Source of the DNA: an uncultured bacterium
GTDB taxonomy: Bacteria; Bacillota; Clostridia; Lachnospirales; Lachnospiraceae
Length of the DNA stretch: 27,203 nt
Assembly: GCA_905214955.1 (NCBI GenBank)
Contig: CAJMON010000043.1
Location: 1 to 27,203 of the forward strand
Reading direction: 5' to 3'
The position numbers and the translations under genes are program-made. Positions 15,848 through 25,000 of this stretch are shown in pieces. Within the stretch, counting starts at the first letter, position 1; each line of letters opens with the position of its first letter. The notes under the pieces are model-generated. The model was not told the DNA's origin, did not search any database, and was given only the letters and a program-made list of their open reading frames with translations.

Positions 15848-16659
15848 TTCAGTAGTTCTCCTTTTAACTCTGCCACCGTCTTATTCAGCACCGGATGGCG
15901 TTTGTAGGGGGACAGCTGTGCCAGAGGTGTCAGCACAAAATCTCTTCTCTGCATATCAATATGGGGAATGTGCAGAGTGGGCGTATCAATCACCAGGTCA
16001 TCATAAAACAGAATGTCCAGATCCAGGGTTCTTGGACCCCAGCGCAGAGTGCGCACCCGGTCTGCTTCTGCCTCGATACCATTTAAAACCTTTAAAAGCT
16101 CTTCCGGAGTCAGCAAGGTCTTTAAGATCAACGCGCCGTTTAAAAACTCATCCTGGTCTGTGACACCGTAAGGAGCTGTGCAGATATAATCGGACACCCG
16201 CTCTACCTGGCAGTCCTCTGCCTGATTTAACTTTTCAACTGCAAAATCCAAGTAACCTTTTTTGTCACCCATGTTGGAGCCAAGGGCAATCCACGCGGTA
16301 TGCCATCCTCTGGTGATCTCCACGGAGACGGTTTCCAGAGGAAGTCCTACCGGCGCCCAGGGCTTTTTCAGTTCCACGTCGATTTTTTCCATCAATGGAT
16401 ACTGGATCAGAAGATGTCTTGCCAGCTGTTCTGCCGCCGTCTCAATGAGCTTATAGGTATGGGTTTCCAGAAATTCTTTTGCAGAAAGACTCACCTCTCC
16501 ATAGTGGATGGATTTTGTGAGGTCATCTGTCTTTCCAGCCTCTCTGGTGTGGGTGTATAAGGTCATGGACACTACAAACTTCTGTCCCAGTACGGTTTCT
16601 TCCGGAAATACCCCGTGGTGGGCAAAGACTTCCAGATTTTTGATATGTATTTTATCCAT
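15844..16659 (-). CDS. folK: Fused dihydroneopterin aldolase/HPPK (FolB-FolK)
   Basis: This 271-residue fusion carries two consecutive folate steps. Residues 1-118 are dihydroneopterin aldolase (FAHHGVFPEE with the conserved Glu near 21, SIHYGEV, and catalytic Lys in ELKKPWAP). Residues 120-271 are 6-hydroxymethyl-7,8-dihydropterin pyrophosphokinase (WIALGSNMGDKKG, the RTLRWGPRTLDLDILFYDD signature, IPHIDMQRRDFVL). The first half makes hydroxymethyl-dihydropterin and glycolaldehyde; the second activates it with ATP for condensation with pABA by FolP, encoded 4 bases upstream. FolB-FolK fusions are known in clostridia. All key motifs are present. Confidence 0.95.
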   Translation of the reverse strand: MDKIHIKNLEVFAHHGVFPEETVLGQKFVVSMTLYTHTREAGKTDDLTKSIHYGEVSLSAKEFLETHTYKLIETAAEQLARHLLIQYPLMEKIDVELKKPWAPVGLPLETVSVEITRGWHTAWIALGSNMGDKKGYLDFAVEKLNQAEDCQVERVSDYICTAPYGVTDQDEFLNGALILKTLLTPEELLKVLNGIEAEADRVRTLRWGPRTLDLDILFYDDLVIDTPTLHIPHIDMQRRDFVLTPLAQLSPYKRHPVLNKTVAELKGELLK

Positions 16660-16663
16660 ATGC

Positions 16664-17479
16664 CTAGCATTCCTCCCCTGTCAGCAGTGCTTTTGTCATC
16701 TGAATCGCCCGGTAATTTTCTTTTACATCATGAACCCGGACAAAAGCCGCACCTTTTAAGACACCAAATACCGTCGTCACCATGGTGCCTTCCACTCTCT
16801 CATTTGCCGGAAGATCCAGGGCAAAGCCCACAATCCGCTTTCTGGAAGTACCAAGAAGCACCGGATAGCCCAGTTCTTTCATGCACTCTAAGTGATTGAC
16901 TACAGTCAGATTCTGCTCATGGGTTTTGCCAAATCCTACACCCGGATCCAAAATGATGGTGTCATCCTCAATTCCTGCTTCATGGGCAAGCCGCAGAGTC
17001 TCCCGCAGGTCGTCCAGCATATCCTTTAAAAAGTGCTGATAATTGGCCTCGTCCCGGTTATGCATCAAACAGCAGGGGGCATGGTACCTGGCAATCACTC
17101 CTGCCAGGTCAGGATCTGCTTTTAATCCCCAGATGTCATTAATCAGGTCTGCGCCTGCATCCAAAGCAGCTTCTGCCACTGCACTTTTGTAGGTATCCAC
17201 AGAAATAGGAATGTCAAAATGGGCTTTTACGGTCTTGATCATGGGCACCACTCTGGCGATCTCTTCTTCATCGCTGATCCTTACATGGCCCGGTCTTGTA
17301 GACTCTCCTCCGATATCAATGATGGCCGCTCCATCCTGAATCATTTCTTCGGTATGTTTTAAGGCAGCATCCTCACTGTTCCATTTCCCGCCATCTGAAA
17401 AAGAATCCGGTGTCACATTCAGGATTCCCATAACGTATGTTTCGTGTTCTGTATCAAAAACTTTGTTTCCGATCTTCAT
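16664..17479 (-). CDS. folP: Dihydropteroate synthase
   Basis: This roughly 271-residue TIM-barrel enzyme joins hydroxymethyl-dihydropterin pyrophosphate with p-aminobenzoate to give dihydropteroate, the step blocked by sulfonamides. It shows GILNVTPDSFSDGGKW near the N-terminus, DIGGESTRPG (pterin/pyrophosphate site), SVDTYK, INDIWG, DPGVGFGKT and GTSRKR, all conserved in the family. I prefer the ATG at 17479 because AAAGG (17489-17493) is 9 bases away. An ATG three codons upstream (17488) touches that ribosome site and is unlikely to be used. The gene sits between the HD-domain gene and folBK. Confidence 0.95.
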   Translation of the reverse strand: MKIGNKVFDTEHETYVMGILNVTPDSFSDGGKWNSEDAALKHTEEMIQDGAAIIDIGGESTRPGHVRISDEEEIARVVPMIKTVKAHFDIPISVDTYKSAVAEAALDAGADLINDIWGLKADPDLAGVIARYHAPCCLMHNRDEANYQHFLKDMLDDLRETLRLAHEAGIEDDTIILDPGVGFGKTHEQNLTVVNHLECMKELGYPVLLGTSRKRIVGFALDLPANERVEGTMVTTVFGVLKGAAFVRVHDVKENYRAIQMTKALLTGEEC

Positions 17480-17503
17480 TCCTGGCATCCTTTCTCTGAT
17501 TTT

Positions 17504-17986
17504 TCAGTATTTGATCTGGAGATTCTTTTTTTTGGCGATCCAGTCACATTCCTTTTCGACCGGACAGGCAAAACAGCTTCTGCTTAGTTTGTCTGCCCGG
17601 TAAATCAGCCCGTTTAGATTTTTTTCTGCTGCGGCCGTTTTGTCTCCATGTCTTGCAATGGCCGTCAGCATTTCTGTCCGTTCTGTTTCTTCAAATCCGC
17701 AGTCTTTCAGGATTTTTTCCGCAATGGGGACTCCTGCCTTTGGATGGGGAATTCCCTGTTCATACTGAATATGTCTCCCTATATCGTGAAGAAGAGCGGT
17801 CGCATAGATCCGCTCTTTTGGTATTGTCAGCTGTTCTTCTAAATCCAGCACATAGGCCAGACGTGCCACATCCAGGAAATGTACCATGTTGTGTCTGCAG
17901 AAAATCCGGTCCTTTTCAAGCTTACAGATTTTCTCCACACACTCCTGATACAGTGGATGCACAAGAATCTGATTTACTCTGTCCAT
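17504..17986 (-). CDS. HD-domain phosphohydrolase encoded within the folate operon
   Basis: This 160-residue HD-superfamily protein has a complete metal site: His32/His36 (RHNMVHFLDV), His67-Asp68 (LLHDIGRH) and Asp132 (RADKLSR), with His81 (PHPKAG) possibly joining. A short cysteine cluster, CFACPVEKEC (138-147), lies near the C-terminus and could bind a metal or be structural. GGGAGG, overlapping the folE stop codon, sits 6 bases before the ATG. The gene is between folE and folP, where the pathway needs removal of phosphates from dihydroneopterin triphosphate, and no Nudix enzyme is present in the operon. A role in pterin dephosphorylation is therefore an attractive inference. HD proteins also act on nucleotides, so this is unproven. 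Confidence 0.85.
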   Translation of the reverse strand: MDRVNQILVHPLYQECVEKICKLEKDRIFCRHNMVHFLDVARLAYVLDLEEQLTIPKERIYATALLHDIGRHIQYEQGIPHPKAGVPIAEKILKDCGFEETERTEMLTAIARHGDKTAAAEKNLNGLIYRADKLSRSCFACPVEKECDWIAKKKNLQIKY

Positions 17987-17989
17987 TTT

Positions 17990-18547
17990 CTACCTCCCGA
18001 TCATCTTGAAAAAGGTATTCTGCAGACGCTCATTCTCATTAAAAACGCCTCTGGTAGTCATGGTCACGGTCTGAGTACCCGGCTTTTTGATGCCACGCAT
18101 AGTCATGCACATATGCTCTGCCTCAATCATGACACAGACGCCCTTTGGCTTTAAATTTTCCATAAATGCATCCGCGATCTGGGCTGTCAGGCGCTCCTGC
18201 AGCTGCAGCCGCTTTGCATAGACTTCTACTGTCCGGGCAATCTTGCTTAAGCCCACCACTTCTCCGTCCGGAATGTAGGCCACATGCACTTTTCCGTAAA
18301 ACGGTAGCATGTGGTGCTCACACAGAGAATAAAAGGTAATGTCTTTTTCAATGACCATTTCATTGTTGTCCACGTGAAAACGCTTTGCAAGATGCACGGA
18401 TGCGTCTTCATACATTCCTCCGGCGATCTCTCCATACATTCTGGCGATCCTGTCCGGTGTCTCCAAAAGGCCTTCTCGATTGGGATCTTCTCCGATTCCC
18501 TCCAGTATCAGCCTTACACCTTCTCTTATTTTATCCTGATCCATCAT
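17990..18547 (-). CDS. folE: GTP cyclohydrolase I
   Basis: This 185-residue enzyme converts GTP to 7,8-dihydroneopterin triphosphate and formate, the first step of folate synthesis. Zinc ligands are visible: Cys76 and His79 in SLCEHHMLPF, and Cys147 in EAEHMCMTMRG. Further conserved blocks are EGLLETPDRIARMY (25-38), VGLSKIARTVEVYAKRLQLQERLT (98-121) and TMTTRGVF (162-169). It forms a homodecamer in known cases. AGGAG lies about 10 bases before a double ATG, inside the last codons of folC, so expression is coupled to that gene. Confidence 0.97.
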   Translation of the reverse strand: MMDQDKIREGVRLILEGIGEDPNREGLLETPDRIARMYGEIAGGMYEDASVHLAKRFHVDNNEMVIEKDITFYSLCEHHMLPFYGKVHVAYIPDGEVVGLSKIARTVEVYAKRLQLQERLTAQIADAFMENLKPKGVCVMIEAEHMCMTMRGIKKPGTQTVTMTTRGVFNENERLQNTFFKMIGR

Positions 18548-18553
18548 GGTTTC

Positions 18554-19846
18554 TTATCTCCTAACTTCCTTCTGTGCTTTTACAATTTCTCCTAAAAAGG
18601 AAAGGGAACCAAAAGCAAGAACCACATCTTCCTTCTGGTCCGCCATTTTCAGCGTCTCTTCCACCGCTTTTAGAATATTCTTTTCAACATCTACATTGGA
18701 ATGATATGTTTTCCAGACTTTAGCAAGCTCTTCTGCCGGTAATGCCCGCGGATTTCCCGGTGTCTCAATGCAGGTCACATGCACTGGCAGGTGGGCCGTT
18801 GTCCGGATAATCTCTTCGTATTCTTTATCTTTGAAAACTCCCATAATAAAGAAAATCCTTCTTCCAGGGAAATACCGTTCCACGGATTCTTTTAAGGTAC
18901 GGGCTGCATCCCGGTTGTGGGCGCCGTCAATGATAAACACCGGATCTTTCTGCAGAACCGTAAATCTTCCCTTCCAGGCTGTATGCAAAAGTCCTGCCCG
19001 CAGTGCTTCCTCTGAAATCTCATATCCCAGTGTCTGAAGCACCGTAAGGGCTTTCACCGCCAGCACTGCATTTGGAATCTGATAGCCGCCTGCCAGGGAA
19101 ATCTTCAGATCCTTGTATCCTCCGTAAGAAAAGCTCTGCTCCTCCCACCCATAGTTCACATCGGATGCCTCCGCTGCATCTGCAAGGAAAAGAGAAGCAT
19201 TCTGCTTTTTACATTCTTCTTCAATCACCTGCATGGCTTCTGGAAGCTGTTTCATGGAAACCACTGCCGTTCCCGGCTTGATGATTCCGGCTTTATTCCA
19301 GGCAATCTCTCCCAAGGTATTTCCAAGAACACCCATGTGGTCCATACTGATGGATGCCAGCACTTCCAAAACGGTGGTCTTTACCACATTGGTAGCGTCT
19401 TCTCTTCCGCCCATGCCGGTTTCCAGCACCACCAGGTCACAGCACTCCTCTTTAAAATACAGGAAACTGATAGCTGTCTCCATTTCAAAAACGGTGGGCA
19501 CTGCCAAATGTTCGGCCGCCATCTCATCTGCCGCTTCTTTTACCAGACCGGTAAGTCTGGCCACTGCTTCTTTGGTGATGTACGCTTCATTCACCTGAAT
19601 CCGCTCTCTGTAAGAAAACAAGGTGGGGGAAATATAGCGTCCCACCTTGTACCCTGCTTCTTTTAAAACAGTAGACAAATACGCCAGCACAGATCCTTTT
19701 CCGTTGGTTCCCGCAATATGTACAAACTTCAGGTCATCCTGGGGATTCCCAAGGCGTTTCAATAACTCTGTCATGGTTGTCAGGCCAAGCACACTTCCGT
19801 ATTTAGCCGCTTCGTCTAAATAAACTCTTGCCTCTTTGTAATCCAT
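18554..19846 (-). CDS. folC: Folylpolyglutamate synthase/dihydrofolate synthase
   Basis: This 430-residue Mur-ligase-fold enzyme adds glutamate to dihydropteroate and/or tetrahydrofolate using ATP. The P-loop is HIAGTNGKGSVLAYL (43-57). Also visible are RYISPTLFSYRERIQVN, LETGMGGREDATN, SMDHMGVLG, GRFTVLQKDPVFIIDGAHN and a C-terminal AFGSLSFLGE. I set the start at 19846 (MDYKEA) because AGGAG is 4-5 bases upstream; an in-frame TTG further up lies on the predicted transcription start and adds a non-conserved stretch. It is the first gene of folC-folE-HD-folP-folBK-pheA, with intergenic gaps from -4 to about 25 bases. Confidence 0.95.
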   Translation of the reverse strand: MDYKEARVYLDEAAKYGSVLGLTTMTELLKRLGNPQDDLKFVHIAGTNGKGSVLAYLSTVLKEAGYKVGRYISPTLFSYRERIQVNEAYITKEAVARLTGLVKEAADEMAAEHLAVPTVFEMETAISFLYFKEECCDLVVLETGMGGREDATNVVKTTVLEVLASISMDHMGVLGNTLGEIAWNKAGIIKPGTAVVSMKQLPEAMQVIEEECKKQNASLFLADAAEASDVNYGWEEQSFSYGGYKDLKISLAGGYQIPNAVLAVKALTVLQTLGYEISEEALRAGLLHTAWKGRFTVLQKDPVFIIDGAHNRDAARTLKESVERYFPGRRIFFIMGVFKDKEYEEIIRTTAHLPVHVTCIETPGNPRALPAEELAKVWKTYHSNVDVEKNILKAVEETLKMADQKEDVVLAFGSLSFLGEIVKAQKEVRR

Positions 19847-19897
19847 TTTTCTCCTAACTGCCCGTTTTGCAGAATTCTCTGGCATTTCCGGGCTTTT

Positions 19898-19920
19898 GGA
19901 GGAACCTAGAATGTTCCTCC
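19898..19920 (-). other. Leader hairpin upstream of folC
   Basis: GGAGGAAC and GTTCCTCC form a perfect 8-bp stem around a 7-base loop in the untranslated leader, about 50 bases before the folC ATG. One arm looks like a ribosome site (GGAGG) and the other like its complement. No T-run follows, so it is not an intrinsic terminator. It could stabilise the 5' end of the six-gene mRNA or take part in leader control. Confidence 0.5.
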
Positions 19921-19933
19921 CGATTAACAATTA

Positions 19934-19962
19934 ATTATAGCCCATAACCCCTTCTTTTTCAA
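19934..19962 (-). promoter_or_regulatory. Strong sigma-A promoter of the fol-pheA operon
   Basis: TTGAAA (19957-19962), a 17-base spacer and a perfect TATAAT (19934-19939) lie on the minus strand. Transcription should start near 19927, giving a leader of about 80 nt that contains the hairpin at 19898-19920. No other promoter of this quality is seen within the six-gene operon. Confidence 0.85.
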
Positions 19963-19996
19963 GTATCGTTTCTGTATTTTGGGAAATACTAAGGAT

Positions 19997-20413
19997 ATGA
20001 AAAATTTTCTGAAATGCGGCATCTGCGGATGGTGCCTGGAAATCTTATGGACCGGCTTTCATTCCTTTCGAAGACGGGAAATGACCCTTTCTGGAACTTC
20101 CTCACTATGGATGTTTCCAATTTACGGCACGGCCGGACTCATCCGCCCTCTGTATGGTCTTCTGAAAAAGAAAAGTATATTTTTCCGGGGTGTCATTTAT
20201 ATGCTTTTGATCTTTGCAGCAGAATTTTTCTCCGGAACCTGGCTTAGAAGGCACCACTGCTGTCCCTGGAATTATGAAAAAGCACGCTTTAACATTCAGG
20301 GTGTCATCCGTCTGGACTATGCACCCCTGTGGTTTTTCTCCGGCCTGCTTTTTGAGGCCTTAACCTGCCATTCTTCCAAAAAAGCCGTGACAGTTTTCAC
20401 AAAATTCACATAA
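19997..20413 (+). CDS. Small integral membrane protein, putative ABC-transporter type IV (PF06541-like)
   Basis: This 138-residue protein has about three to four hydrophobic helices (for example LWMFPIYGTAGLI, GVIYMLLIFAAEFF, APLWFFSGLLFEAL). The segment around AAEFFSGTWLRR...CCPWNYEKARFNIQGVIRLDYAPLWF resembles the CmpB/DUF1113 family, often named putative ABC-transporter type IV; its function is unknown. The best start is ATG 19997, with AAGGA only a few bases before it, so the start is less certain than the frame. It is alone: no ATPase gene is near, it diverges from the folate operon, and pyrB behind it has its own promoter. Confidence 0.7.
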   Translation: MKNFLKCGICGWCLEILWTGFHSFRRREMTLSGTSSLWMFPIYGTAGLIRPLYGLLKKKSIFFRGVIYMLLIFAAEFFSGTWLRRHHCCPWNYEKARFNIQGVIRLDYAPLWFFSGLLFEALTCHSSKKAVTVFTKFT

Positions 20414-20444
20414 AATTCATGGAGATTTCTTCTGGAATTTTCTC

Positions 20445-20473
20445 TTGCAATTCTCATAAGTTTGTTATATGAT
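20445..20473 (+). promoter_or_regulatory. Sigma-A promoter for pyrBI
   Basis: TTGCAA (20445-20450), a 17-base spacer and TATGAT (20468-20473) lie on the plus strand. The predicted start near 20480 leaves a leader of only about 27 nt, too short for a PyrR-type attenuator, so pyrimidine control here must act otherwise, for example by allostery through PyrI. Confidence 0.8.
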
Positions 20474-20506
20474 AAGGCAAATACTGAAAAGAAGAAGGAG
20501 ACACCT

Positions 20507-21427
20507 ATGAGACATTGTATGAGTCCTTTGGATTTTACTGTGGACGAACTGGATCAGATCATGGATCTGGCAAACGACATTGAAAAACATCCTGAAAAAT
20601 ATGCACATGCCTGTGAAGGCAAAAAATTAGCGACTCTATTTTATGAACCAAGCACACGCACCCGGCTCAGCTTCGAAGCAGCGATGATGAATCTCGGGGG
20701 CAATGTACTTGGTTTTTCTTCGGCCGATTCCAGCTCTGCTTCCAAGGGTGAGAGCGTATCCGATACCATCCGTGTTATTTCCTGCTATGCTGATATCTGT
20801 GCTATGCGCCATCCGAAAGAAGGCGCTCCCATGGTTGCTGCTTCCAAATCTTCCATTCCGGTGATCAATGCCGGTGACGGCGGTCACCAGCACCCCACCC
20901 AGACCCTGGCAGACCTTCTGACCATCCGCTCTTTAAAGGGACACTTGGACAATTTAACCATTGGTCTCTGCGGTGACTTAAAATTTGGACGTACCGTTCA
21001 TTCCTTAATCCGTGCCCTTGTCCGCTACACCAATGTAAAATTCATCCTAATTTCCCCGGAAGAACTTCGTCTGCCGGACTATATCCGGGATGATGTGCTG
21101 AAACGCAACAACGTAGAATTTAAAGAAGTGATCCGTATGGAAGAAGCCCTTCCCCAACTGGACATTCTCTACATGACCCGTGTCCAGAAAGAGCGTTTCT
21201 TCAACGAAGAGGATTATGTCCGCATGAAAGATTTCTACATTCTGGACAAAGAAAAAATGGCTCTGGCTTCCCCGGATATGCTGGTATTGCATCCACTTCC
21301 CCGTGTCAATGAAATTTCCGTGGAAGTAGACGATGATCCAAGAGCTGCTTATTTCCGTCAGGTACAGTACGCCGTCTATGTGCGTATGGCTCTGATTCTT
21401 ACATTACTGGAGGTAAAAGTATGTTAA
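20507..21427 (+). CDS. pyrB: Aspartate carbamoyltransferase, catalytic subunit
   Basis: This 306-residue cytoplasmic enzyme condenses carbamoyl phosphate and aspartate to carbamoyl aspartate, the committed pyrimidine step. The carbamoyl-phosphate loop STRTRLSFEAAMMNLGG, the HQHPTQTLADLLTI block and LHPLPRVNEI are all present. I chose ATG 20507, preceded by AAGGAG at 6 bases; an upstream in-frame TTG (20462) lies before the predicted transcription start. It overlaps pyrI by 7 bases, which fits production of catalytic and regulatory chains for one complex. Confidence 0.97.
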   Translation: MRHCMSPLDFTVDELDQIMDLANDIEKHPEKYAHACEGKKLATLFYEPSTRTRLSFEAAMMNLGGNVLGFSSADSSSASKGESVSDTIRVISCYADICAMRHPKEGAPMVAASKSSIPVINAGDGGHQHPTQTLADLLTIRSLKGHLDNLTIGLCGDLKFGRTVHSLIRALVRYTNVKFILISPEELRLPDYIRDDVLKRNNVEFKEVIRMEEALPQLDILYMTRVQKERFFNEEDYVRMKDFYILDKEKMALASPDMLVLHPLPRVNEISVEVDDDPRAAYFRQVQYAVYVRMALILTLLEVKVC

Positions 21428-21852
21428 ACGTAGGTGCATTAAATGAAGGCGTTGTTCTGGACCATATCAAAGCCGGCAACAGTATGGAAATTTATCATTA
21501 TCTGAAACTGGACAAAATGGACTGCTGTGTAGCCATCATCAAAAATGCACGCAGCGGCAAGATGGGCAAAAAAGACATTATCAAAATTGAATGCCCCATT
21601 GACGCTCTGGATCTGGACATCTTAGGCATCATCGACCACGACATTACAGTAAACATCATCAAAGACGGAAACATCGTGGAGAAGCGTTCCCTGACTCTTC
21701 CCAAGAAGATCACCAACATCTTCAAATGCCGCAACCCCAGATGCATCACTTCCATTGAGCAGGAGCTGGATCATGTATTCTTCCTGGCAGATCCTGAAAA
21801 AGTCATTTACCGCTGCCAGTACTGTGAAGAAAAATACCGTCCCAAACACTAA
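21421..21852 (+). CDS. pyrI: Aspartate carbamoyltransferase, regulatory subunit
   Basis: This 143-residue regulatory chain binds effector nucleotides in its N-terminal allosteric domain (about 1-95) and contacts PyrB through a C-terminal zinc domain. The four zinc cysteines are Cys103 and Cys108 (KCRNPRCIT) and Cys132 and Cys135 (RCQYCEEKY). The GGAGG ribosome site lies inside the end of pyrB, and the ATG overlaps the pyrB stop. Its presence means the enzyme is of the E. coli-like PyrB-PyrI type and should be feedback-controlled. Confidence 0.97.
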   Translation: MLNVGALNEGVVLDHIKAGNSMEIYHYLKLDKMDCCVAIIKNARSGKMGKKDIIKIECPIDALDLDILGIIDHDITVNIIKDGNIVEKRSLTLPKKITNIFKCRNPRCITSIEQELDHVFFLADPEKVIYRCQYCEEKYRPKH

Positions 21853-21871
21853 ATTTTTCCCTAAAACAACG

Positions 21872-21913
21872 AACTCCCGGATGCGGCTTTTCAACCGTTT
21901 CCGGGAGTTTTTT
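21872..21913 (+). terminator. Intrinsic terminator of pyrBI
   Basis: AACTCCCGGA (21872-21881) pairs perfectly with TCCGGGAGTT (21900-21909), with a further CGG/CCG pairing inside the loop. Six Ts follow at 21908-21913. It lies 20 bases after the pyrI stop. The minus strand lacks a matching T-run, so it serves only pyrBI. Confidence 0.92.
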
Positions 21914-22061
21914 ACTAAAACATAGTTCGGTTTCTTTTGCAAAAGATACGCCGTTTATACGAAGAGGATGCCACTCTGCTGTTGCCTGTTCTGATACAGA
22001 TGTTGACGAATAACGGGTGTAAGTGTGCAGCATGAAACCATTCGTCTGGCAGCATTTTTTC

Positions 22062-25000
22062 TTACAATAAAAATCTCAGCGTTTTGATCTCATATGGCGT
22101 TACTTCCACTTTTACATTTCCTGTGTGCCCGCTGCCTTCTACAGACTGTTCCATTAAATTTGTTTCCTGCCAGGATGCATAGGAAAATCCCGGAATCACG
22201 GTTACCGTTTTTCTGCCTCCAGCATATTCATGGAAACGGATCACCAGGCTCGTTCCATCTTCGGACCGTTTCACTGCGTCCAACTCCACTTCCTCAGTAT
22301 CAAAGGAGACAAAGCTTTCCCCTGCGGGGAGGAAGGCTCCCTTTCTCACCTTGGCTGGCTGATTTAAGGCATAAGCCTCTTTCACCGTCTCCCCCTCCAC
22401 AAAATCTCCTTTGTGGGGCAGGAGGGCATAGGTAAAGGTATGTTCTCCGATATCCTGATGGCAGTCCGGATGAATGGCACTCTTTAACAGGGTAATGCGC
22501 ATCTGATTTTCTTTGATGTCATGCCCGTACTTACAGTCATTTAACAGGCTGACGCCGTAGCCATGTTCTGATAGATCCACCCAGCGGTGGGCCACACTTT
22601 CAAATTTTGCCATCTCCCAGCTGGTGTTCCAGTTGTTGGGGCGTGCCACATTTCCATACTGAATGTCATATCTGGCTTCTGTGGCACGGATATCCACCTG
22701 GAAAGCGGCTTTTAACAGCTGCTGGGATTCCTGCCAGTTTACCTTTGTCACAAAGTCAATTCTCCGTTCTTTGGCATAAACTGTCAGATCCTGCATAATC
22801 CGGGATTTTCCATAAATCCATTCGAATCTAAGCACCCCTTTTAGGGAGCCGCTTTCCACAGTCTTTACAGACACCAGGTCTGTCACTTCCCGCATTTTTT
22901 CCTGATAATAAATGTCAATGTTCCAGGCATCGTATTTTCTCGGCTTGTCCTCAAATATCTGAAGCACATTGGCCCGCTCCCCACATTTTAAAACCTGCCG
23001 GTCATGCTCTTTATCATAAAGCTCTGTGATCTGGCCTGCCTCGTTTAGCCGTATCCGGTATATGGGCGTTTCAATAAGCTCCTTTGACAGGGTAAATACA
23101 GAAGGCTTCTCTTCTGTCCTGGTTCCTTTTTTCAGAAAAATTTTCCTGCCTCCCATAGCCGGAATCTGATTTATCTGCACATAGGTACGATTTCCTTCTT
23201 TCTGTATTTCAAGCGGATTTCCGGACTCATCGAAAAAGGTTCCTTCCCCCGCTCCTTCCACCACTGCCAGAGAATTTGCCGTCCATCCTGCATTGTTCAG
23301 CACCGTCCAAGTATTTTCCTGTTCTTCCAAAAGAGAATTATAGGCCGTTTCTTCTACGTTTCTGGCAATGTCCCAGGCAATGGCATATTCTTTTTGGGAA
23401 TCCTCATACACCCCTGCAATGGAAGAACCGGGAATAATGTCATGGAACTGATGGCGCAGAATGATCTTCCAGCCTTCCGAAAGCTTCTCCTGCTGTGCCA
23501 TTTCGATTTGTCCTTTTTTTACTGCTGCCATGGCTGTCAGCCACTCTGCCTCCCGGTAGAGAAATTCCAGCTTCCGGTTCATTTTCTTATTATAAGCGTG
23601 GCTGGTGTAGGTGCCCCGGTGAAACTCCAGATACAGTTCTCCGTCCCAGGTATGGACATATTCCTCTGCATTCTGGATTTTCTCCTGAAGGCGTTTAAAA
23701 TACGCTCCTGCCGTAGACGTCTTTACGTGTGGAAGTCCTGGAAGTTTGTCCAGCCTTCTTCTCTGCTCCAGGGCATCCCGGTTCACGCCGCCCCCGCCGT
23801 CCCCGAATCCATAGGAAATCAGTACTTCCTGATTTAAATTTTTATCGCTGTACTCTTTCCAGACTCCTTTTACCGTATAAGGCGTCAACATTCCATTGTA
23901 GGTATGGAACCAGGGATTTAAGTCGCTGTCTGCATCCGGCGTGGTCACAAAATGAGTCAGCACCTCACTTCCATCCATGCCCTTCCACCAGAAAGTATCA
24001 TGGGGCATCCGGTTGAACTCATTCCAGCTGATTTTCGTGGTCATAAAGATATCAATACCGGATTTTTTCAGAATCTGGGGAAGTGCCCAGGAATAGCCAA
24101 ACACATCCGGAAGCCAGAGGTAATGCATTTCTCTGCCGAATTCTTCTCTTACAAATTTACTTCCCATCAGAAGCTGCCTGGTAAGGGACTCTCCGCTTGG
24201 CAGATTGCAGTCTGCTTCTACCCACATACCACCATCTGCTTCCCAGCTTCCTTCTTTTACTTTTTCTTTGATCTCTGCAAATAATTCCGGAAAATCTTCC
24301 TTGATATAGGCATAAATCTGAGGCTGGGTCTGCAGAAAAATATACTCTGGGAACTGTTCCATGAGCCGCATCACCGTGGAAAAAGAACGGGATGCTTTTT
24401 CTCTGGTATGTTTCAGCCGCCAAAGCCAGGCTAAGTCAATATGAGTGTGCCCGATACCGGAAACCGTCACCTGGGTATACTTTTCCATCGCATCCACGGC
24501 AGTATTTAACAGGTCATCTGCCTTTTCTATGGACACATAAAATTCCTGGCTTCCAGGATAAGACCAGTCAATCTCCAGAAAGGCATCGTTTACCGACTTT
24601 AACAGCTGATATCTTTCCGGAGATTCTTCTCCTAACTGTTCCACGGTTTCCACCATCATTTTGGCCAGGTAATACAGGTCATCCACTTTTTCATCCAGCC
24701 ATGCAAAAGCCGCCCGCCGAATTTTGTGCTCCTGTGCCATTGGAATACCGCCGCCTTCCATTCCGGACCAGAGACGGAAAGTCAGCGAAACTCTTTTTCC
24801 AGCTGCTTCTTTTTCAAAAAACACTTCTTTGTGGTTTGCGTCCACTCCCTGAAAAGGCTTTCCATTCCGATACAGCATAGCCTCAAAGCCACGGTTGTTT
24901 CCACCTCCGGTGTTTCCAAAATCAAACAGCCCAATAATCTTTTTGTCCTTCCAGGCATCCGGAAGATCCGCTTCCAGATGAAGCCACAAATAAGCATCCC

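Noticed and set aside
20474..20506. PyrR attenuator or other leader control ahead of pyrB
   Set aside because: The leader is only about 27 nt and contains no hairpin or terminator.
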